Below, piece by piece: positions 18,694 to 26,182 of a stretch of 35,278 nucleotides of DNA (position 1 is the stretch's first letter; each line of letters begins with the position of its first letter). The notes under the pieces were generated by a model that searched no databases, had not been told where the DNA came from, and saw nothing but the letters and a program-made list of their open reading frames with translations. The position numbers and the translations under genes are program-made. Source of the DNA: Armatimonadota bacterium (GTDB taxonomy: Bacteria; Armatimonadota; Zipacnadia; Zipacnadales; VGFC01); the NCBI GenBank assembly GCA_016869045.1, contig VGFC01000024.1:1-35278 (forward strand), given 5' to 3'.

Positions 18694-19473
18694 GTGGAGG
18701 TTGTCATCTTCGTCGGCGGACGCGGCACGCGAATGAGCGGGCACGAACGCGCGCTCCCCAAGGTGCTGTATGAACTGGGCGGGCGGCCAATCGTCTCACA
18801 CGTAATCGACATCTTCCGGGCCGCGGGGCATCGGGACTTCGTGCTGACGCTGGGCTACCGGGGCGCCGAGATCGCGCGGCACTTTCTCGAGCGGCCGCCG
18901 CAGCTGGACTCGGACTTCGTCCTCACCATCGAGGGCGAGGAGCGCCACGCCAGCTACCTGTCGGGTCAGCCGGACCGCACCTCGCTCAAGTTCATCTATA
19001 CGGGCATCGAGTCCGGCAAGGGCGAGCGGCTGCGGCGCGTGGCAAAATATTTGACGGGCGAAATATTTTACTGTACTTACGGCGACGGGCTGGCGGACAT
19101 CGACCTGAACGCGCTGCTGGAGTTCCATCGCAGCCACGGCAAGGCGGCCACGATCACGGTGGTCCGCGCGCGCTCGCAATTCGGCCATGTGGAGGTGAGC
19201 GAGGACGGGACGGTCACGAAGGTCGAGGAGAAGCCCGCCCTGCCCGGCTGGGTGAACGGCGGCTTCTTCGTCTTTGACCGCCGTATCTTCAGCTACTTGC
19301 AGCCCGACGACGAGCTGGAGCCGGACTGCTTCCCGCGCCTGGTCGCCGCGGGCGAGATGGCGGCTTACCGGCACGAGGGCTTCTGGGCCTGCATCGACAC
19401 CGACAAGGACTACACGACGCTCGACAGCCTCTGTCAGGCGGGACCGCCGCCGTGGATGGCAGGTCATAGGTGA
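18694..19473 (+). CDS. Glucose-1-phosphate cytidylyltransferase-like nucleotidyltransferase
   Basis: From the GTG at 18694, with AGGAAGGAGG upstream, the product has 259 residues, the length of RfbF. The frame is open back to 18574, but those codons are hairpin-repeat sequence. Motifs: nucleotide-binding VGGRGTRM, then LPKVLYELGGRPIVSHVI, FYCTYGDGLADIDL with the metal-binding Asp, EEKPALPGWVNGGFFVF and YRHEGFWACIDTDKD. It probably makes CDP-glucose for the dehydratase that follows. The usual Ala-Gly-Gly at the start reads Val-Gly-Gly. Codons around 19040-19078 are strikingly AT-rich. The last codons and stop lie in a heptamer array. Confidence 0.82.
   Translation: MEVVIFVGGRGTRMSGHERALPKVLYELGGRPIVSHVIDIFRAAGHRDFVLTLGYRGAEIARHFLERPPQLDSDFVLTIEGEERHASYLSGQPDRTSLKFIYTGIESGKGERLRRVAKYLTGEIFYCTYGDGLADIDLNALLEFHRSHGKAATITVVRARSQFGHVEVSEDGTVTKVEEKPALPGWVNGGFFVFDRRIFSYLQPDDELEPDCFPRLVAAGEMAAYRHEGFWACIDTDKDYTTLDSLCQAGPPPWMAGHR
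19043..19069. repeat. AT-rich palindrome inside the nucleotidyltransferase gene
   Basis: AAAATATTT and AAATATTTT form an inverted repeat around a short GC-rich spacer (GACGGGCG), embedded in a GC-rich gene. It encodes a conserved segment of the enzyme using codons (AAA, TAT, ATA, TTT) rare in the neighbourhood. Confidence 0.7.
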
Positions 19474-19489
19474 TGGGTGATAGGTGATG
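19462..19489. repeat. Tandem heptamer array, GGTSATR x4
   Basis: Units GGTCATA, GGTGATG, GGTGATA and GGTGATG run head to tail. On the other strand they read much like the array at 7843. The array contains the stop codon of the nucleotidyltransferase (19471-19473) and two in-frame alternative starts (GTG 19484, ATG 19487) of the dehydratase. Confidence 0.85.
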
Positions 19490-19498
19490 GGGAACGGC

Positions 19499-20518
19499 AT
19501 GGACGACAACGTCGGGGCGTGGCGAGGGAAGCGGGTTCTGGTGACGGGCGGCTACGGCTTTGTGGCCTCGCACATCATCGGGCGGCTGGTGGGCGAGGGC
19601 GCCAAGTGTGTCACGATTGCCATCGAGCGTCCGGCGGAGTCGTATCTGTCGCTGGCGGGGTTCGAGGGGCGCACGACGGTGGCGTTCGGTGACGTCGCGG
19701 ACGCGGCGACCGTGGAGCGCGTGCTGAGCGAGCATGAGGTCCAGGTGGTCTTCCATCTGGCGGCGCAGGCGATTGTTGGTGTTGCGGGGCGTTCGCCGCT
19801 GCCGACCTTCGAGGCGAACGTGCGGGGGACGTACGTGCTGCTGGAGGAGTGCCGGCGGGCCTGGCGTGAGGGCGCGGGGCCCTTGCGGGCGGTCGTCGTC
19901 GCGAGCAGCGACAAGGCCTACGGGGAGCAGCCTAACCTGCCCTACACCGAGGGCCATCCGCTGCGGGGCCTGAACCCTTACGACGCCTCGAAGGCCTGCA
20001 CGGACATCCTGACGCGCTGCTACGCGCACAGCTACCGTCTGCCGGCGGCCGTCACGCGGTGTGCGAACATCTACGGGCCGGGCGACCTGAACTTCAGCCG
20101 GATGATCCCCTCGGTGATGCGGGACCTGGCGAACGGCCGGCGGCCGGTCATCCGCAGCGACGGCTCACCGGTCCGCGACTACCTCTACATCGCCGACGCC
20201 GTGGAGGGCTATGTCCGCCTCGCCGAGGCGGTCGTCGCGGGCCGGGGCGCCGGGGGGGCTTTCAACTTCGGCACGGGCGAGCCGGTGAGCGTGCTGGACA
20301 TCACGCGCGAGATGGTCGAGATCTCCGGGCGCACCGACCTTCAGCCGGATGTGCAGGGCCAGGCCGCGGGCGAGATCAGCCGCCAGTACATCGACGCCTC
20401 CAAGGCGCGCGAGGTCCTCGGCTGGGCGCCCCGCACGCCTCGCCGGGAGGGGCTGCGCGAGAGTTGGGAGTGGTACTCCGCCTACGTTCGCTCACCCGCG
20501 TCCCCCGACCACCGATGA
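19499..20518 (+). CDS. CDP-glucose 4,6-dehydratase-like SDR enzyme
   Basis: From the ATG at 19499 the protein has about 339 residues; GTG 19484 and ATG 19487, inside the heptamer array, are alternatives. The Rossmann NAD site is VTGGYGFVASHI. The extended-SDR features are FHLAAQ, the Ser-rich VVASSDKAYGEQ (Thr/Ser-Asp-Lys as in 4,6-dehydratases), the catalytic YDASKA (Tyr-x3-Lys), CANIYGPGDLNFSRMIPSV, and RDYLYIADAVEGYV. The FSRMIP and SSDKAYG segments favour the CDP-glucose 4,6-dehydratase (RfbG) group, in keeping with the preceding cytidylyltransferase. The product would be a 4-keto-6-deoxy sugar nucleotide for surface glycan. The stop overlaps the next start. Confidence 0.83.
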   Translation: MDDNVGAWRGKRVLVTGGYGFVASHIIGRLVGEGAKCVTIAIERPAESYLSLAGFEGRTTVAFGDVADAATVERVLSEHEVQVVFHLAAQAIVGVAGRSPLPTFEANVRGTYVLLEECRRAWREGAGPLRAVVVASSDKAYGEQPNLPYTEGHPLRGLNPYDASKACTDILTRCYAHSYRLPAAVTRCANIYGPGDLNFSRMIPSVMRDLANGRRPVIRSDGSPVRDYLYIADAVEGYVRLAEAVVAGRGAGGAFNFGTGEPVSVLDITREMVEISGRTDLQPDVQGQAAGEISRQYIDASKAREVLGWAPRTPRREGLRESWEWYSAYVRSPASPDHR

Positions 20519-21237
20519 AACTATCCGTCATCATGCCCGTCTATAACGAACGAGGCACCGTGCTGGAGGTGTTGGGCCGCGTCCGTGAGGTCCCCATCGA
20601 CAAGCAGATCATCATCGTCGATAACTGCTCGACGGATGGGACGCGGGAGCTGCTGCAGAAGCTGGACCTGCCGGGCGTGCGCGTGGTCTTCCAGGCCACG
20701 AACATGCAGAAGGGCAACTCGGTGAAGAAGGGCATCGCGGCGGCGGAGGGGGAGTACTTGGTGGTGCAGGACGCGGACCTGGAGTACGATCCACAAGACC
20801 ACGTGCCGATGCTGGCCGAGGCCGAGAGGGACGACGTGGTCGCGGTGCTGGGGTCGCGGCCGCTGGGGGCGGAGGCTCGGGGCGAGAAGCTGCCCTCCAC
20901 GATGTTCAGCGTCGGGCGGAACTGGATTACGGGCTACTTCCGTCTACTGTACGGGAGCCGCTTGACGGACATCGCGACCTGCTACAAGATGATGCGGACC
21001 GAGGTGGCGCGGAGCCTGGACTTGCGCCGCAACGGCTTCGATCTCGACTTCGAGATCGCGTGCAAGCTGACGCGGCTGGCCGGGCTCACCGGCAAGCGGA
21101 TCGCCGAGGTGCCGATCTACTACGCGCCGCGCTCGGTGGCCGAGGGCAAGAAGATCCGCTGGCGGGATGGGCTGTCCGCCCTCGCCGCCATCACGCAGTT
21201 CCGAACCTGGACGCCCGCAGGGCCGGTTGTGCGATGA
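20515..21237 (+). CDS. GT2 family glycosyltransferase (DPM1-like)
   Basis: The 240-residue protein starts at the ATG overlapping the dehydratase stop (ATGA); the frame is open far upstream, but that part is antiparallel noise inside the dehydratase. It begins SVIMPVYNERGTVLEVL, has IIIVDNCSTDGTRELL and the metal-binding QDADLEYDP, then GNRN-like GRNWITGYFRLLYGSRLTDIATCYKMMR, which resembles polyprenol-phosphate hexose synthases. There is no C-terminal membrane helix. A role in making lipid-linked sugar donors for the two GT-C proteins is plausible. The stop overlaps the LptC start. Confidence 0.88.
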   Translation: MKLSVIMPVYNERGTVLEVLGRVREVPIDKQIIIVDNCSTDGTRELLQKLDLPGVRVVFQATNMQKGNSVKKGIAAAEGEYLVVQDADLEYDPQDHVPMLAEAERDDVVAVLGSRPLGAEARGEKLPSTMFSVGRNWITGYFRLLYGSRLTDIATCYKMMRTEVARSLDLRRNGFDLDFEIACKLTRLAGLTGKRIAEVPIYYAPRSVAEGKKIRWRDGLSALAAITQFRTWTPAGPVVR

Positions 21238-21842
21238 AGAGCATCAGTCCAGTCTGGGTCGCGGTCGCCATCGTCGTCATCCTCATCGGCGCCGCGATCG
21301 TGGTCACGGCGTGGCGTGCGAAGCTCGCCAATCCAGGCGGCAACCCCGGCGCCAAGACAGCCTTCCAGCCATCCAGGCCGCTGGGGCAGCACACCGAAGG
21401 CGGGCGGCGCGTGTTCGGCAATGTGGAGGTCCAGGGCCCCAGCCTCGTGCAGCGTGACGCGCAGGGCAACGAGGTGTGGTCGGCGCAGACGACCGGCGCG
21501 GTGGAGGTCAGCGACAAGGACGAGCGCGTTCGGGCCAGCGGCGTAGTCTGGAAGCTCACGCGCGGCAAGGACACCGTCGCCGTGGTGTCCCAGCGCATGG
21601 AACTCACCTGGCGGGGCGGGGATGTGGAGTTCGGGGGAGACATCGACATCCGGGCGAGCGGAGACCGGCGCTTCACCGCGAAGCGGGCGCGGTTCGAGAC
21701 GGGGACGGACAAGCTCATCTGCGAGGGCGGCGTGGCCTGGAACGCGGGCCGCTATAGCGCGGGCGCCGACAAGCTCGTGATCGACGTGCGCAACAAGAAG
21801 ATCCGCCTGCGGGGCAACGTGAAGCTGGTCGCGAGGACGTGA
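21234..21842 (+). CDS. lptC: LptC-like periplasmic LPS-export protein
   Basis: The 202-residue protein overlaps the GT2 stop (ATGA). It has one N-terminal membrane helix (VWVAVAIVVILIGAAIVVTAW) and a repeating beta domain of the OstA/LptC jellyroll type: GNVEVQG, then ASGVVWKL, EFGGDIDIRAS, KRARFETGTDKLICEGGVAWNAG and IRLRGNVKL. LptC hands LPS from the inner-membrane transporter to LptA. Sequence conservation is low in this family; the call rests on the fold rhythm and the lptA-lptB-lptF genes downstream. Confidence 0.75.
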   Translation: MKSISPVWVAVAIVVILIGAAIVVTAWRAKLANPGGNPGAKTAFQPSRPLGQHTEGGRRVFGNVEVQGPSLVQRDAQGNEVWSAQTTGAVEVSDKDERVRASGVVWKLTRGKDTVAVVSQRMELTWRGGDVEFGGDIDIRASGDRRFTAKRARFETGTDKLICEGGVAWNAGRYSAGADKLVIDVRNKKIRLRGNVKLVART

Positions 21843-21847
21843 AAGGC

Positions 21848-21875
21848 GGTCTCGGGTCTCGCGTCTCAGGTCTCA
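21848..21875. repeat. Tandem heptamer array, GGTCTCR x4, with inverted units
   Basis: Units GGTCTCG, GGTCTCG, CGTCTCA and GGTCTCA run between lptC and lptA. Two inverted units (TGAGACA, TGAGACC) lie at 21929-21942, so the stretch can fold. The rest of this 119-bp gap holds a small CCCC/GGGG stem and the lptA ribosome-binding site. Confidence 0.82.
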
Positions 21876-21961
21876 GGTTGGCGACGGCCTGTGGCCAACG
21901 AGCAGAGCGCGAACCCCCGGCGGGGCTGTGAGACATGAGACCTCCAGCCGGAGGACCAACC

Positions 21962-22528
21962 ATGAGATACCGACGAACACTCGCTGCGGTTCTGGGGCTG
22001 GCGCTGCTGCTTCTCGCGGCTGCGTATGCCCAGCACGTGAAGCAGGGCAGCGTCGCGACCATCACGAGTGACGAGCTGGAGATCGACTACGGGACCGGCG
22101 TCTCGGAGATGACGGGCAATGTCACCATGACCATCCGGGGCGACTACACGGCCACGATGAACGCGTCGCGAGTCGTCCTGAAGGGCGATATCGAGAAGTC
22201 GCGGATCCTCTCGGTGGAAGCTCATGGCCCGGTGAACTTCGTGATCGACACGACGAGTAAGGACGGTAAGCGGTCCCACATCACGGCAAGCTGCTCGCGG
22301 GAGGCGACCTTCAGCGAGCAGACGATGATCGTGACCATGGTCGGCAACGCACACGCGGAGATCATCGGCGGCGAGGCCCTGGCGGCTCAGTTGGAGAGCG
22401 CGAAGTACGACGGCGAATCGATGACGATCGACCTGAACAACCGAAAGATCAACCTGAAGAAGGCGACGGCGGAGGTCCACCTGGCGCCCCAGGAGGAGAA
22501 GCCGGCCGCTGCTCAGGGGAACCCGTAG
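21962..22528 (+). CDS. lptA: LptA/OstA-like periplasmic protein
   Basis: From the ATG at 21962, with GGAGG upstream, the protein has 188 residues. It has a clear signal peptide (RYRRTLAAVLGLALLLLAAAYA). The mature part is an OstA-type beta jellyroll: ITSDELEIDYGTGVSEMTGNVTM, then MNASRVVLKGD, ITASCSREATFSEQ, AHAEIIGGEALAAQLESAKYDGESMTIDLNNRKINLKKATAEVHL. It would form the periplasmic bridge for LPS. It abuts the LptB start (TAG then ATG). Confidence 0.83.
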   Translation: MRYRRTLAAVLGLALLLLAAAYAQHVKQGSVATITSDELEIDYGTGVSEMTGNVTMTIRGDYTATMNASRVVLKGDIEKSRILSVEAHGPVNFVIDTTSKDGKRSHITASCSREATFSEQTMIVTMVGNAHAEIIGGEALAAQLESAKYDGESMTIDLNNRKINLKKATAEVHLAPQEEKPAAAQGNP

Positions 22529-23296
22529 ATGGCTCTGCGCACCGAGGATCTGGCCAAGAGCTACGGCGGGCGGCGGGTGGTCAACGGCGTCAGCATCGAG
22601 GTGAACCGGGGTGAGGTCGTCGGGTTGCTCGGCCCCAACGGCGCGGGAAAGACGACCACCTTCTACATGGTGATCGGCCTCGTGCGCCGCGACGGCGGGC
22701 GCGTCTTCCTCGATGACGAGGACATCGGGGCCTTACCCATGCACCGCCGCTGCCGGCGGGGAATCGGCTACCTCGCGCAGGAACCCTCGGTCTTCCGCAA
22801 GCTCAGCGTCCGCGACAACCTGCTACTCGTGCTGGAGGTGCAGGGGCTGAAGCGGCCCGAGCGCCTTGCCCGGGCCGACGAGCTGATGGGCAAGCTCGGC
22901 GTGGCGCACCTGGCCGACAAGAAGGCGATGGTCCTCAGCGGCGGGGAGCGGCGGCGCGTCGAGATCGCGCGCACGCTGTGCAGCAACCCCTCGTTCATCC
23001 TGCTCGACGAGCCGTTCACCGGAATCGACCCGCTGGCCATTGAGGACATCCAGGGCATCATCTTGGGGCTGAAGTCCGAGAACATCGGCATTCTCATCAC
23101 CGACCACAATGTCCGCGAGACTCTGGGCATCACCGACCGGGCATATATCCTGTTCGACGGCGTGATCCGCACCCACGGCGCCTCGCGAGACATCCCGAAC
23201 GACCCCGAGGCGAGGAAGTACTACCTGGGTGAGCGCTTCAGCTCGGACGGCTGGGTGCGTCCCGAGGACCTCGCGAAGTCCACTGACCCGCCCTAG
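22529..23296 (+). CDS. lptB: LPS export ABC transporter ATPase LptB
   Basis: The 255-residue ATPase has Walker A GPNGAGKTT (about 35-43), the Q-loop in YLAQEPSVFRKLSV, signature LSGGERRRVEIAR, Walker B FILLDEPFTGIDPLAIEDIQ and the switch His in LITDHNVRETL. The DEPFTGIDPLAI sequence is typical of LptB. The C-terminus GERFSSDGWVRPEDLAKS is slightly longer than usual. The ATG follows the lptA stop directly, with AGGGGA upstream. Together with the LptF/G permease downstream it powers extraction of LPS from the inner membrane. Confidence 0.95.
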   Translation: MALRTEDLAKSYGGRRVVNGVSIEVNRGEVVGLLGPNGAGKTTTFYMVIGLVRRDGGRVFLDDEDIGALPMHRRCRRGIGYLAQEPSVFRKLSVRDNLLLVLEVQGLKRPERLARADELMGKLGVAHLADKKAMVLSGGERRRVEIARTLCSNPSFILLDEPFTGIDPLAIEDIQGIILGLKSENIGILITDHNVRETLGITDRAYILFDGVIRTHGASRDIPNDPEARKYYLGERFSSDGWVRPEDLAKSTDPP

Positions 23297-23394
23297 CGCC
23301 GTTGCCGTGCCTGGGACCGCGCGCACCCTTGCGCGCACGCTGTTGCCTTCGTCGTCCTTGCCGTTGCCGTCATTCTATAGAGCCTTGCAGAAAC

Positions 23395-23470
23395 ACGGAA
23401 ACAGTGGGGCGGGCATTCTTGCCCGCCAGCGGGGCGTGGCGGGCAAGAATGCCCGCCCCACTGTTTCCGT
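23395..23470. repeat. Family A BIME-like hairpin, copy 3
   Basis: Perfect 34-bp arms (23395-23428 and 23437-23470) around an 8-nt loop, with the same core as the copies at 13385 and 15041. It separates lptB from lptF/G. The preceding stretch 23297-23394 is low-complexity, with degenerate CGTTGCC units and two copies of GCGCGCAC. Confidence 0.95.
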
Positions 23471-23508
23471 ACCTACGAAAGGCCCAGTAACTCCTGACTC
23501 CAGACGCC

Positions 23509-24585
23509 ATGCAGCGCCTCGATCGCTACATCTTCTCGGAACTCCTCCGGGCCGTCGCGGGCGGCCTCGCGCTGTTCGCGGCGCTGGTGATCTGCGTCTA
23601 CCAACTGCAGGGCTTTCTCAAGCTGCTACTGCGCGAGGACTACCCGGCCGGCGCGGCGCTCAAGTCGTTCCTGTACGGTCTGCCGCAGAATGTGGGGTGG
23701 GTTCTGCCGGTTGCCGTGATCTTCGGCACGATCACCGCCGTGGGCCGCATGAGTTCGGATGGCGAGCTGATCGCCATGCACGCGGGGGGGGTGTCCTTCC
23801 GGCGGATGCTCCTGCCGGTGGCGCTCGTCGGCGGGATCGGGGTGGGCGTCCTGTACATCGACACGGAAGTCCTGGCGCCGCGCGCGCTGGCGGCGGCCGC
23901 GGATCTGGTGTGGGAGTACGGCTCGAAGGCTCGGCCGGTGATCGGCTTCGACTACACCGGGCGGGAGGGCGATCGGGTCTCGGCCCACATCTTCGCCTCG
24001 GTGCTGGACCCGCGCACGCGCGTGCTGACCGGCGTGGTGTTCGCCCAGATCAAGGAGAACCAACCCGAGGTGGTGGTCGTGGCGCGCTCCGCCCGGTGGG
24101 AGGGCGAGTGGCTCAACCTGGAGGATGTGCAGACATGGCAGATGACCCCGAAGGGCGCGATTCTGGCGCAGGCGGCGAAGGCCTCGTACGAGGTGGGAGC
24201 GTTCCCCCTGGAGGTCGAGCGTCGGCCGGAGGCGATGACGATCCCCCAGATGCGCGCGTGGGTGGCTGAGCTCCGCGGGATGAAGGCGCCCGTCGGCCGA
24301 GCGATCCGCCCCTTCGAGCAGGCCATCGCGGTGCGCTGGGCGACCCCGTGGTGTGCGCTGGGGTTCGCGCTCGTGAGTGCGCCGCTGGGCATCCGGCGGG
24401 TCCGCAGCTCGACCGGCGTGAATATGGGGCTGTCGCTCATCGTGTTCGTGCCCTACTACTTTGTCTCCTACACCTTGCAGGTCCTCAACAAGCATGGGGG
24501 AATCCACCCCCTGATACCTGCCTGGGCCGCGATCGCCATGCTGTTCATCGTGGCTGCCGGGCTCATTCTCGACAAGTCGCGTTAG
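23509..24585 (+). CDS. LptF/LptG family permease
   Basis: The 358-residue protein begins LDRYIFSELLRAVAGGLALFAALV, the classic LptF/G start, followed by membrane helices at about residues 15-35, 60-80 and 100-120, the RMSSDGELIAMHAGGVSFRRML coupling region that contacts LptB, a periplasmic beta domain (about 140-255), and three C-terminal helices. Only one LptF/G gene is seen here, so the permease may be a homodimer, or a second copy lies elsewhere. No strong ribosome-binding site is visible before the ATG at 23509. Confidence 0.92.
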   Translation: MQRLDRYIFSELLRAVAGGLALFAALVICVYQLQGFLKLLLREDYPAGAALKSFLYGLPQNVGWVLPVAVIFGTITAVGRMSSDGELIAMHAGGVSFRRMLLPVALVGGIGVGVLYIDTEVLAPRALAAAADLVWEYGSKARPVIGFDYTGREGDRVSAHIFASVLDPRTRVLTGVVFAQIKENQPEVVVVARSARWEGEWLNLEDVQTWQMTPKGAILAQAAKASYEVGAFPLEVERRPEAMTIPQMRAWVAELRGMKAPVGRAIRPFEQAIAVRWATPWCALGFALVSAPLGIRRVRSSTGVNMGLSLIVFVPYYFVSYTLQVLNKHGGIHPLIPAWAAIAMLFIVAAGLILDKSR

Positions 24586-24610
24586 GTGGGAACCCGCGAT
24601 ATCGCTTCTT

Positions 24611-24666
24611 GGGCGCCATGAATGGCGCCCCTACACGGTCGGGCGCGATGAATCGCGCCCCTACGT
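24611..24666. repeat. Two GTAGGGGCG-type hairpins in direct order
   Basis: Hairpins 24611-24630 (GGGCGCCAT, ATGGCGCCC) and 24641-24660 (GGGCGCGAT, ATCGCGCCC) are each followed by CCTAC. On the other strand both start GTAGGGGCG. They differ in the stem with compensating changes. They lie between lptF/G and the DUF3084 gene. Confidence 0.92.
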
Positions 24667-24717
24667 GGGAACGGGGCGGACGGGAATCGCGGACTGCCAT
24701 ATGGGGCCGGATGCCGC

Positions 24718-26181
24718 GTGTACTCGGTAGCCTTCATCCTCGCCCTGCTCGCCTTCGGCGGCCTGGCGGCATACCTGGGTGACCTGCTCGGGTACCGGCT
24801 CGGGAAGCGCCGCCTGAGCCTCCTGCGCCTACGCCCGCGCACGACTGCTCGCCTGGTGGCGGTTCTGGTCGGCCTGATGATCCCCCTCGTGACGGTCGGA
24901 ATCACCTCCCTGCTGGTGCCCGAGGTCAAGGATGCCGTCTTCCGGATCGACGACCTGCACCGGAAGATCGGGAGCCTGCAGTCCGAGTGCGACACGATCG
25001 GCAAGCAGCGGGACTCCTTCCGGGGCGAGGCCAACGAGCAGCGCAAGGTCGCCGGCGACGCTCGCGCGGACGCCGACGAGAGCCGCAAGGACCTCTCGGC
25101 CGTCCAGACCGAGCTGACTGCGGCTCGCGGACACCTGGCGGAAGCGCGCAGCCGCGTGGGGGAACTCCGCGCGCAGACCGAGCGGCTCGGCCGGGATCGG
25201 GAGAGGGCTGTCCGCGACCGCGACGAGGCGCGCAAGGACCTGAAGGTCGCCGAGACGGCGCTGGACGACGCCGAGACGGCTCTGGATGAGGCCGACAAGA
25301 AGCTCGCCGCGGCGACCGAGAGCGTCAAGAAGGCCATCGGTGACAAGGAGCGCCTGGAGCAGGAGCGAGACCGCCTGAAGGCAGACCGCGATGCCCTGGT
25401 GGCCGAGGCGCAGACCCTCCGACAGAACCTCGGCGCGCTCCGCGAGCAACTCACGCAAGTGCAGCGCGAGTGGGAGCTGCAGCACACGATCTTCTCGCTG
25501 CGCCACCCGATCCTGGACATCGACACCGAGCTGGTGCGCGGGGTCATCTATCGGCCACCGACCGTGGATGAGCTGACCGACGAGATCGTGAAGCTGCTCG
25601 TGCTGGCCGACACCGCGGCAGAGGCTGCAGGTGCCGGCCCGACCGAGAAGGGCCGGTTCACGCGGGCGATCTACCCCGTGGACCCGGCGCGGACGTGGGA
25701 CCGGGATGAGCTGCCGCCCGAGGAGATGGTGCTGGGCGCCGTGCGAAGGCAGTTGTGGGCCAGCCCGGCGGACGAGAACGTGGTGCAGGTGAAGGCGGCC
25801 GGGCGTGCGTTCGCCGGCGAGCCCGTTCAGGTGCGGTTCGAGGCCCGGCCGAATGAGCTGGTTTTCCGCAAGGACGAACCGATCGTGACGCGCGAGCTTC
25901 CGGCGGGGCTGGAGGACGTGGACGCGCTGGAGCGGCTATGGCTGCTGATCGCCGACCCGAAGCACAGCGAGGTCCGACGCCAGGCGCAGGCCGCGAATCT
26001 GCTGCCCGACCCCGCCGACGGACGGTACGGCGACATCACGATCCGCGAGTTGTACACGGCGGCGCACGCGTGCGCGGGGCGCGGGCAGCCGGTGAAGGTG
26101 CGGGTGCAGGCCGCCGAGGACGCCTACACGGTTGGGCCGCTGAAGATCAAGGTGGTCGTCGAGCCCCCGGGAGGGGAGTAG
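24718..26181 (+). CDS. DUF3084 coiled-coil membrane protein
   Basis: The 487-residue protein starts at a GTG. Two N-terminal membrane helices (about residues 3-20 and 40-65) flank the DUF3084-type sequence GYRLGKRRLSLLRLRPRTTA. A long coiled coil (about 75-255, many Glu, Arg, Ala and Lys in heptads) follows, then a globular C-terminal domain. The function is unknown. A YqgF-like gene follows after 1 bp, a pairing recalled from cyanobacteria. The family call rests on the N-terminal motif. Confidence 0.82.
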   Translation: MYSVAFILALLAFGGLAAYLGDLLGYRLGKRRLSLLRLRPRTTARLVAVLVGLMIPLVTVGITSLLVPEVKDAVFRIDDLHRKIGSLQSECDTIGKQRDSFRGEANEQRKVAGDARADADESRKDLSAVQTELTAARGHLAEARSRVGELRAQTERLGRDRERAVRDRDEARKDLKVAETALDDAETALDEADKKLAAATESVKKAIGDKERLEQERDRLKADRDALVAEAQTLRQNLGALREQLTQVQREWELQHTIFSLRHPILDIDTELVRGVIYRPPTVDELTDEIVKLLVLADTAAEAAGAGPTEKGRFTRAIYPVDPARTWDRDELPPEEMVLGAVRRQLWASPADENVVQVKAAGRAFAGEPVQVRFEARPNELVFRKDEPIVTRELPAGLEDVDALERLWLLIADPKHSEVRRQAQAANLLPDPADGRYGDITIRELYTAAHACAGRGQPVKVRVQAAEDAYTVGPLKIKVVVEPPGGE

Positions 26182-26182
26182 G

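Noticed and set aside
20059-20514. Upstream extension of the GT2 gene
   Set aside because: The frame is open but overlaps the dehydratase, and the glycosyltransferase fold starts exactly at the ATG at 20515.
13385-23470. CRISPR array
   Set aside because: The repeats are far apart, palindromic over their whole length and have no spacers of regular size; the heptamer arrays have no spacers at all.
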